Source of the DNA: Deltaproteobacteria bacterium
GTDB lineage: Bacteria; Desulfobacterota; Desulfobacteria; Desulfobacterales; Desulfatirhabdiaceae
Direction: 5' to 3'
Length of the DNA stretch: 5,236 nt
NCBI GenBank assembly: GCA_026388755.1
Contig: JAPLJE010000173.1
Location: 1 to 5,236 of the forward strand
The position numbers and the translations under genes are program-made. The notes below the pieces were generated by a model that saw nothing but the letters and a program-made list of their open reading frames with translations, was not told the DNA's origin and did not search any database. Below, piece by piece: positions 1-5,236 of the stretch; position 1 is the stretch's first letter, and each line of letters starts with the position of its first letter.

Positions 1-1
1 G

Positions 2-1321
2 CCTTATGTGATAGCCGATGCTCACATGTTCGCTGATGGCCACCAAATCGTCATGTTCCGGAATATTTCCCTGAAAATGACCGGCATCACGCGTCAGGAT
101 ATTGAAACCTTCTGGCAAAACCGTCCTCAGCCGTCAGCTGAAGCCATTCAGCCTTCCCGACCCATTCACCAAAATGGTTGCTTTAACCACGAGCAAATTT
201 TGGCATTGTCCATAGGAAAGCCGTCGGATGCCTTCGGCGAGCCCTTCCGCGCCTTTGATAAGGACCGGTTTCTGGCAAGACTGCCCGGACCGCCATACCT
301 GTTTGTCGATCGCATCGTCAAGACGGAACCGCCGGCATTTGTTCTGAAACCCGGCGGATGGATCGAGGCTGAATACGCCGTATCCCCTTCAGACTGGTAT
401 TTTTCGGCGGACCGATCCGGGATCATGCCCTATGCCGTGCTTCTGGAAATTGCGCTTCAGCCCTGCGGCTGGCTTGCCGCTTATGCAGGCTCCGCCCTGA
501 CCAGCCCGAAGGATCTGCGGTTTCGGAATCTGGGCGGAACCGGCCATATCCATAAGGATATTTTCCCTGAACGCGGAACCCTGTCCATGCGATGCCGAAT
601 GACCCAGGTATCTTCTGCCAGCGACATGATCATCGAGTCCTTTGATTTTCGCGTGGCATCAGGGGATGAAATGATCTATGATGGTGAAACCACTTTCGGA
701 TTTTTTACCGAATCGGCTCTGACTCAGCAAAAAGGTCTGGCCAACGCCGATGACAGTCGGTATCGGCCAGAGGCGAATGAAAGCACGGCCTATCGGCAAT
801 GTCCGCTTCCGGATATGCCACCTCTTTTTCCGGAACCGGACTTCGAATTGAGGGAGTTGCCGCCCCAGCAGATGACAATGCCGGCCCGGGCCATTCGCAT
901 GATGGATGTCATTGAACGCTATGACCCTGTTGGCGGCCCTTCGGGTCTGGGCTATATTCAGGGATCCAAAAATGTTGATCCCGATGAATGGTTTTTCAAG
1001 GCGCATTTCTATCAGGACCCGGTCTGGCCCGGTTCTCTGGGAATTGAAGCGTTTATGCAACTCCTGAAGTTCATCGCTCTGGACAGATGGCCCCATCTTG
1101 CTTCCCGGTGCCGGTTTTCGCTGGTTACCGGAGCCCAGCACGCCTGGACCTACCGGGGCCAGGTGATTCCCGCAAATAAGAAAGTGATCGTAGAGGCAAT
1201 CGTTACCCAAATCGAAGAATCACCCTGTCCCTTGATCATGGCAAACGGTTTTCTTAGCGTGGATGGGCTGACGATTTACGAAATGAAACAGTTTGGCATT
1301 CGCTTGATGCCTTTACCCTGA
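2..1321 (+). CDS. pfaC: PfaC-like PUFA/secondary-lipid synthase subunit, C-terminal FabA-like dehydratase region (5' partial)
   Basis: This is the C-terminal end of a multidomain polyketide-type synthase subunit that dehydrates (and in the family can isomerise) 3-hydroxyacyl-ACP intermediates during PUFA assembly in the cytoplasm. The frame is open to the left edge, so the GTG at position 8 is not a real start; residues are numbered from it. Residues 1-40 are the tail of an upstream FabA-like domain (ADGHQIVMF). Residues 85-235 form a hotdog with the PfaC signature MPYAVLLEIALQPCGW, which lacks the usual catalytic His and resembles the structural pseudo-domain of PfaC. Residues 285-437 form a catalytic hotdog: FKAHFYQDPVWPGSLGIEAF carries His333 and Glu347, matching the His and acidic residue of FabA/FabZ. 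Ketosynthase and chain-length-factor domains would lie upstream. oleA follows after 122 bp on the same strand; the enoyl reductase gene pfaD, often next in marine pfa operons, is not here. The family is clear; the exact subunit name depends on the missing part. Confidence 0.87.
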   Translation, partial: PYVIADAHMFADGHQIVMFRNISLKMTGITRQDIETFWQNRPQPSAEAIQPSRPIHQNGCFNHEQILALSIGKPSDAFGEPFRAFDKDRFLARLPGPPYLFVDRIVKTEPPAFVLKPGGWIEAEYAVSPSDWYFSADRSGIMPYAVLLEIALQPCGWLAAYAGSALTSPKDLRFRNLGGTGHIHKDIFPERGTLSMRCRMTQVSSASDMIIESFDFRVASGDEMIYDGETTFGFFTESALTQQKGLANADDSRYRPEANESTAYRQCPLPDMPPLFPEPDFELRELPPQQMTMPARAIRMMDVIERYDPVGGPSGLGYIQGSKNVDPDEWFFKAHFYQDPVWPGSLGIEAFMQLLKFIALDRWPHLASRCRFSLVTGAQHAWTYRGQVIPANKKVIVEAIVTQIEESPCPLIMANGFLSVDGLTIYEMKQFGIRLMPLP

Positions 1322-1443
1322 AAATGAAAACAAACATTTCCAAGAAAAACAAGAAACAGTATGAAATCAGGTGTTATTTTCATTAACGAGATTTTTCGTG
1401 ACGGTTATGAAGGTTTACATTAACATTTCAATAGCAAATTCCT
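1322..1443. other. AT-rich spacer between pfaC-like gene and oleA
   Basis: This 122-bp stretch is markedly richer in A and T than the flanking genes. It contains an 8-bp direct repeat aacatttc (1333-1340 and 1422-1429) and a 7-bp repeat cattaac (1381-1387 and 1418-1424). I see no strong hairpin followed by a T run, so no intrinsic terminator is called, and no good paired -35/-10 promoter boxes. The only plus-strand reading frame is a 20-residue lysine-rich one starting at 1324, with no ribosome binding site. The spacer could hold a promoter for the ole genes or be an untranslated linker within one operon; the sequence does not decide. Confidence 0.4.
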
Positions 1444-2484
1444 ATGCAATTTAACACGGTTTATCTGGACAGCATGGGCTATGAACTGGCCCCGAATGTG
1501 CTGACTTCCGATGATATTGAAAAACGCCTGGAGCCGCTGTACCAGACGCTCCATTTTCAAAAAGGCCAGCTCGAAATGATTACCGGTATTCGCGAGCGCA
1601 GATACTGGGATCCGGGATTTCGCATGTATGAAGGCGCGGCACGGGCCGGCAAAAAGGCGCTTCAGTCATCCGGCATTTCTCCGGAGCTGATCGGCATGCT
1701 GATCTACGGCGGTGTATGCCGGGATCAGCTCGAGCCCGCAACGGCCTGCGCCGTTTGCCATGAACTGGGACTGGGACCGCAAACTCAGATCTATGATGTT
1801 TCCAACGCCTGCCTGGGCGTCCTGAACGGGATGATTCAGGTCGCCAGCGCGATTGAACTGGGTCAGATTCAGGCAGGCATGGTGGTGTCGTGTGAATCCT
1901 GCCAGCAGATCATGGACCTGAGCATTCAGCGCATGCTGGAAACACGGGACATGACGGTTTTTCGAAAAACCGTTGCAACTCTGACCGGCGGATCCGGTGC
2001 CGTTGCCGTCATTCTGACCCATGCCTCGGTTTCCAGCAAGGGACACCGGCTTTTGGGCGGAACCATCCGAAACGCTGCCCGACATCATGGTCTTTGCTGC
2101 TGGGGGCCGGATACCGGCATACCGGCAACAATGCCCCAGATCATGGAAACCGATTCCGCCGGTGTCCTTCAGCACGGCGTTAAACTGGGAGTTGAAACCT
2201 ATCGCATATTCAGGCAGGAGAGGGCGTGGCCGGCAGACAAACCCGACAAAATCATCTGTCATCAGGTGGGTTCGACGCACCAGAAAACCATACTGGACGC
2301 CCTGGGGATTTCAAAAGAAAAAGACTTTGTCACCTATCCCTTTCTGGGCAATATCGGAACCGTTTCCCTTCCCGTTACCGCGGCCATTGCATCGGAACGC
2401 GGATTTCTGGAGAAAAACGATTCGGTCGGTTTTTTCGGCATCGGCAGCGGCCTGAACTGTATGCTGCTGGGCCTGGAATGGTAA
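1444..2484 (+). CDS. oleA: OleA, thiolase-superfamily acyl condensing enzyme (olefin biosynthesis)
   Basis: OleA carries out the non-decarboxylative head-to-head Claisen condensation of two fatty acyl thioesters, giving a 2-alkyl-3-ketoalkanoic acid, the first step of long-chain olefin synthesis. The 346-residue length fits the family. The nucleophile is Cys123 in YDVSNACLG; His273 (CHQVGSTHQ) and Asn303 (LGNIGTVSLP) complete the thiolase-type site. Glu97 in LEPAT corresponds to the glutamate that the partner monomer supplies as a base in Xanthomonas campestris OleA. The C-terminal GIGSGLNC motif is also typical. The ATG at 1444 is the first possible start, since an in-frame TAG lies at 1432-1434, and the N-terminus aligns with known OleA, but no clear Shine-Dalgarno sequence precedes it. 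Two CxxC pairs (102/105 and 150/153) and a CC at 218-219 are unusual. FabH/ketosynthase III is the nearest alternative, but the LEPAT glutamate and oleB/oleC neighbours favour OleA. Confidence 0.93.
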   Translation: MQFNTVYLDSMGYELAPNVLTSDDIEKRLEPLYQTLHFQKGQLEMITGIRERRYWDPGFRMYEGAARAGKKALQSSGISPELIGMLIYGGVCRDQLEPATACAVCHELGLGPQTQIYDVSNACLGVLNGMIQVASAIELGQIQAGMVVSCESCQQIMDLSIQRMLETRDMTVFRKTVATLTGGSGAVAVILTHASVSSKGHRLLGGTIRNAARHHGLCCWGPDTGIPATMPQIMETDSAGVLQHGVKLGVETYRIFRQERAWPADKPDKIICHQVGSTHQKTILDALGISKEKDFVTYPFLGNIGTVSLPVTAAIASERGFLEKNDSVGFFGIGSGLNCMLLGLEW

Positions 2485-3437
2485 CCCCCATGCCAAAAGA
2501 TATATTGGCTGCAAAGCCCTCAATCGACATGACCGGACTGCATCGCCTGTATCCATTTTCATCCCATTTTCTGGAAATCAACGGGCTGAGCTATCACTAT
2601 TTGGATGAGGGCCGGGGAGATCCCGTTGTCATGGTCCACGGAAATCCCACCTGGTCTTTTTATTTTCGAAACCTGGTCCTTGGGCTTTCCCCGAATTACC
2701 GGGTTATCGTTCCCGACCATATGGGCTGCGGACTGTCGGATAAACCGGGTGAAGATCAATATGACTTCCGGCTGTCCAGCCGGATTCACGATCTTGAATT
2801 TCTGCTGGATCGACTCGGATTGGACAAACCCATCACCCTCATCCTTCACGACTGGGGCGGCGCCATCGGTTTGGGGTATGCCCTGCGCCACCCGGATCGG
2901 ATTTCACGGATCATCCTGATGAACACGGCTGCTTTTTTTCCACCAAAAGGGAAAAAACTTCCCTTAAGGCTTCAGATGCTCAAACGTTTTGGCACCCTAT
3001 CCAGAATTGCGGTTTTGGGAGGAAATCTTTTCTCCCGTGCAGCCCTTGTCATGGCTCCGCAAAAAACGCTTGGCCGTGAAGTGAAGAAAGGCCTTTGTGC
3101 ACCCTACAATTCCTGGAAAAACCGGTTGGCGACCTTGAAATTTGTGGAAGATATTCCGATGGTTCCATCTGATCCCAGCTATCCATTGCTTCAGTGGCTG
3201 GATCATCATCTTCACCGGTTATCACCGATTCCAATGCTGATTCTCTGGGGCATGCTCGATTTTGTTTTTGATCCGGATTATTTAATGGAATGGCAGCGTC
3301 GATTTCCGCTGGCCCGGATTCACCGTTACCCGCAGGCCGGTCATTACCTTCTGGAGGATGAGCCGGAAAGAATACGCATGGATATTTTAAACTTCTTGAA
3401 AAGTCCGGTGTCATGTTGTAACCTTTCAAACCTTTGA
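2478..3437 (+). CDS. oleB: OleB, alpha/beta-hydrolase beta-lactone decarboxylase (olefin biosynthesis)
   Basis: OleB belongs to the haloalkane-dehalogenase-like alpha/beta hydrolases and converts the cis-beta-lactone made by OleC into a cis-olefin plus CO2. The 319-residue protein shows the N-terminal YPFSSHF segment usual for OleB, the oxyanion motif HGNPTW (residues 54-59), the nucleophile elbow HDWGG with Asp125, a likely acid Asp261 in WGMLDFVF, and the catalytic His289 in AGHYLLED. Asn56 and Trp126 match the halide-stabilising pair of the dehalogenase fold. The ATG at 2478 overlaps the oleA stop by 7 bp, suggesting translational coupling; the in-frame ATG at 2490 (315 residues) is equally possible, and neither has a strong ribosome binding site. 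The stop codon overlaps the left end of a repeat element, so the last ten or so residues, which include a Cys-Cys pair, may be a recently altered tail. Without context it could be read as a haloalkane dehalogenase; its place between oleA and oleC argues for OleB. Confidence 0.91.
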   Translation: MVTPMPKDILAAKPSIDMTGLHRLYPFSSHFLEINGLSYHYLDEGRGDPVVMVHGNPTWSFYFRNLVLGLSPNYRVIVPDHMGCGLSDKPGEDQYDFRLSSRIHDLEFLLDRLGLDKPITLILHDWGGAIGLGYALRHPDRISRIILMNTAAFFPPKGKKLPLRLQMLKRFGTLSRIAVLGGNLFSRAALVMAPQKTLGREVKKGLCAPYNSWKNRLATLKFVEDIPMVPSDPSYPLLQWLDHHLHRLSPIPMLILWGMLDFVFDPDYLMEWQRRFPLARIHRYPQAGHYLLEDEPERIRMDILNFLKSPVSCCNLSNL

Positions 3438-3582
3438 TGGCTTTATAAAAAGTCCAATATCTGCGTTGAGCTTCATCCTTCGTCATTGCGGCAGTGTCGT
3501 ACGCCTCTTTCCTCAGGATTTGCTCGCCTTGTTCTTGAACTTTTAACTTTGCCATCTCATTTTTACTTTTTACGAGTTAATT
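3436..3582. repeat. Probable degenerate MITE-like inverted-repeat element between oleB and oleC
   Basis: The gap between oleB and oleC is bounded by imperfect terminal inverted repeats. The left end, gatggctttataaaaagt (3436-3453), and the right end, read on the opposite strand from about 3582, share a perfect 8-bp core: taaaaagt at 3446-3453 and its complement at 3565-3572. Most mismatches outside the core are transitions, as expected in a decayed repeat. The right end contains tttttacgagtt, close to an interspersed 'ttttacgagtccatc' repeat that I recall from Desulfobacterota genomes (recollection, not a search). The element has no transposase and is about 147 bp long, so it would be a non-autonomous miniature element. 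The oleB stop TGA (3435-3437) overlaps its left end. A 5-bp taacc at 3419-3423 and 3584-3588 might be a target duplication but could be chance. Confidence 0.5.
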
Positions 3583-3606
3583 TTAACCAACATAACGGAT
3601 TCCAGG

Positions 3607-5236
3607 ATGACACAATCACTTCAACCCAAATCCGATTCTAAACTGATGAACATTGCTTCCCATCTGACCCAGATGGCAAGACTTCAGCCATATAAACGCG
3701 CCGTGGTCTCTCCCTCCGGAAGGGATGAGGATGGCAGAGTCACTTATTCTCAATTAACATTCCGACAACTGGATATGGAATCCGACTGTCTGGCCCATGG
3801 CCTGGATTCCGTCGGCATCACCCGGGGAACCCGCACGGTTCTGATGGTTCCGCCTAGCCTGAATTTTTTTACCCTGACCTTTGCCTTGTTCAAAACCGGC
3901 GCCATCCCGGTTGTCGTGGATCCGGGCATGGGAATGAAGCGAATGCTTTCCTGCTTGAAAGACAGCAGGCCCGAGGCTTTTATCGGCATTTCAAAAGCCC
4001 ACGCATTCAGAATGCTCCACCCGACCAGTTTTCGAACCGTCAGAACCTGCATTACGGTGGGTTCTCGTTGGTTCTGGGGAGGCCACTCCCTGAAAAACCT
4101 GCGGCTGACCCCGTGGCAGGCTTTTCCACCGGCCGAAACGCAGAAAGATGAAACCGCCGCCATTCTGTTTACCACCGGCAGCACCGGACCCGCCAAAGGT
4201 GCGGTTTACTCGCATGGAAATTTTGACGCCCAGATCCGGCATATTCAGTCTCACTTTCAGATATCCGGTGATGAAATCGATCTGCCGACATTTCCCCTGT
4301 TTGCGCTGTTTGACCCGGCACTTGGCATGACAGCCATTATTCCGGATATGGATCCCACACAGCCTGCCAAGGTGGATCCCGAACAAATCATTGAAGCCGT
4401 TATCAATCAGGGTGTTACCAATATGTTTGCCTCTCCCGCACTTCTGGATCGGGTGGGAAGTTTTGGTAAACAGCACGGTATCAAGCTGCCTTCCCTGAAA
4501 CGGGTGGTTTCAGCCGGCGCTCCGGTATCTCCAGCCAATATCGATCAGTTCTGCCATCTACTCTGCGATACCGCCGAAGTCCACACCCCTTATGGAGCGA
4601 CCGAAGCCGTCCCGATTCTGTCCATTGCCAGCCGGGAAATTCTCTCTGAAACCCGAAAACTCACTGAAAAAGGGTATGGGATCTGTGTGGGTCGACCCAT
4701 TGATGATTTGGAAGTTCGCATCATCAAAATCACGGACACGCCGATTGCCAGATGGAGCGAGGAACTTGTCCTGCCTCCTGCGGAAATCGGTGAGATCGCT
4801 GTAAGAGGCGATCTGGTCACCCTCAATTATTATGAAAATCGTGAAGCAGACAGCCTGGCCAAGATTCGCGACGGCAAAGACACCTGTCACCGGATGGGGG
4901 GTCTGGGCTGGGCCGACACCAAAGGACGGATCTGGTTTTGCGGCAGGAAAAGCCACCGGGTCCAGGCCCCGTCGGGGACCCTATACACCATTCCCTGCGA
5001 AGCCATTTTCAACAACCATTCCAATGTGCTGCGAAGCGCCCTGGTTGGCGTCGGCAAGCCGCCCAATCAAAAACCCGTTATCATCATACAGACCCGGCAG
5101 GCAGGTTCGTCGCATCACGACAATGATCTAATGTTGGAGCTTCTGGAACTGGCGGCAAAAAATATGCTGACCAGAGATATTGACACCATTCTGTTTCACA
5201 CGGAATTTCCGGTGGATGTTCGGCATAATGCCAAAA
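3607..5236 (+). CDS. oleC: OleC, ATP-dependent beta-lactone synthetase (ANL superfamily; 3' partial)
   Basis: OleC activates a 2-alkyl-3-hydroxyalkanoic acid with ATP and closes it to a cis-beta-lactone, the substrate of OleB. The frame is open from the ATG at 3607 to the right edge, giving 543 residues; known OleC proteins are only slightly longer. Visible are the phosphate-binding motif FTTGSTGPAKG (residues 188-198), the OleC-typical LPTFPLFALFDPALGMT (226-242), SAGAPV (302-307), TPYGATEA (327-334), the hinge region GRIWFCGRKSHRV (440-452), and VRHNAK ending in Lys543, which fits the catalytic A10 lysine. The motif normally reading HRMGD is HRMGG here: Gly432 (codon 4900-4902) replaces the Asp that binds the ribose hydroxyls of ATP/AMP. 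A GGA at 3597-3599 lies seven bases before the start and may be a weak ribosome binding site; ATG 3646 is an alternative start. It lies 169 bp after oleB, separated by the repeat element; oleD is expected downstream. General acyl-CoA synthetase is less likely given these motifs. Confidence 0.93.
   Translation, partial: MTQSLQPKSDSKLMNIASHLTQMARLQPYKRAVVSPSGRDEDGRVTYSQLTFRQLDMESDCLAHGLDSVGITRGTRTVLMVPPSLNFFTLTFALFKTGAIPVVVDPGMGMKRMLSCLKDSRPEAFIGISKAHAFRMLHPTSFRTVRTCITVGSRWFWGGHSLKNLRLTPWQAFPPAETQKDETAAILFTTGSTGPAKGAVYSHGNFDAQIRHIQSHFQISGDEIDLPTFPLFALFDPALGMTAIIPDMDPTQPAKVDPEQIIEAVINQGVTNMFASPALLDRVGSFGKQHGIKLPSLKRVVSAGAPVSPANIDQFCHLLCDTAEVHTPYGATEAVPILSIASREILSETRKLTEKGYGICVGRPIDDLEVRIIKITDTPIARWSEELVLPPAEIGEIAVRGDLVTLNYYENREADSLAKIRDGKDTCHRMGGLGWADTKGRIWFCGRKSHRVQAPSGTLYTIPCEAIFNNHSNVLRSALVGVGKPPNQKPVIIIQTRQAGSSHHDNDLMLELLELAAKNMLTRDIDTILFHTEFPVDVRHNAK

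Noticed and set aside
85..712. Loss of the catalytic His in the first complete hotdog as evidence of a broken dehydratase
   Set aside because: The motif MPYAVLLEIALQPCGW without His is the normal state of this pseudo-domain in PfaC proteins; the following hotdog has an intact His/Glu pair.
1324..1386. A 20-codon lysine-rich plus-strand frame just after the pfaC-like stop
   Set aside because: No ribosome binding site, low-complexity A-rich sequence, and no recognisable leader-peptide logic such as an attenuator hairpin.
2226..2477. Upstream extension of the oleB frame, starting at ATG 2226
   Set aside because: It lies inside oleA, lacks similarity to OleB before the YPFSSHF segment, and would make the protein far longer than its family.
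3438..3555. A minus-strand reading frame beginning at 3555 (MAKLKVQEQ...) with protein-like composition in the oleB-oleC gap
   Set aside because: It lies inside the repeat element and then runs on antisense through oleB. Its first residues loosely recall KilA-N proteins, but no domain can be traced, so it is more likely a chance frame or a trace within the repeat.
3535..3606. Possible promoter for oleC (TTGAAC at 3535-3540 followed by AT-rich sequence)
   Set aside because: No acceptable -10 box lies at the right distance; the AT richness is explained by the repeat element.
3991..4956. Long minus-strand open frames opposite oleC
   Set aside because: They are antisense to a gene with clear motifs throughout and encode no recognisable protein features.

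Overview
The window (5,236 bp, roughly even GC) is protein-coding on the plus strand almost throughout. It holds four collinear genes: the 3' end of a polyunsaturated-fatty-acid (PUFA) / secondary-lipid synthase subunit resembling PfaC, then oleA, oleB and oleC of the head-to-head long-chain olefin pathway. The first and last genes run off the window edges. The proteins look bacterial and Gram-negative. OleA, OleB and OleC are separate proteins, not the OleBC fusion of Actinobacteria. A decayed 'ttttacgag' inverted-repeat element between oleB and oleC resembles interspersed repeats I recall from Desulfobacterota (sulfate-reducing deltaproteobacteria). That taxonomic placement is inference and is not proven by the window.

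Layout: 2-1321 is the C-terminal dehydratase region of the PfaC-like protein (tail of one FabA-like domain, then a non-catalytic and a catalytic hotdog). 1322-1443 is an AT-rich 122-bp spacer without a convincing gene. 1444-2484 is oleA, complete, with the thiolase-type Cys/His/Asn site. 2478-3437 is oleB, complete, overlapping the oleA stop by 7 bp. 3436-3582 is a probable miniature inverted-repeat element whose left end coincides with the oleB stop codon. 3607-5236 is oleC, open at the right edge and cut just after its predicted catalytic lysine. oleD, the NADPH-dependent reductase that completes the pathway, would be expected downstream but is not in the window.

How the genes work together: established Ole biochemistry is that OleA condenses two activated fatty acyl chains to a beta-keto acid, OleD reduces it to a beta-hydroxy acid, OleC uses ATP to close a beta-lactone, and OleB removes CO2 to leave an internal cis-olefin. 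In Shewanella this pathway yields a C31 nonaene from chains made by the Pfa synthase, whose genes lie elsewhere. Here a Pfa-type dehydratase gene sits directly upstream of oleABC on the same strand. This suggests a dedicated cluster in which polyene acyl chains made by the synthase pass to OleA and become a long polyunsaturated hydrocarbon. The most notable details are this linkage, the replacement of the normally invariant ribose-binding Asp by Gly in OleC, two CxxC pairs in OleA, and the repeat element splitting the ole genes.
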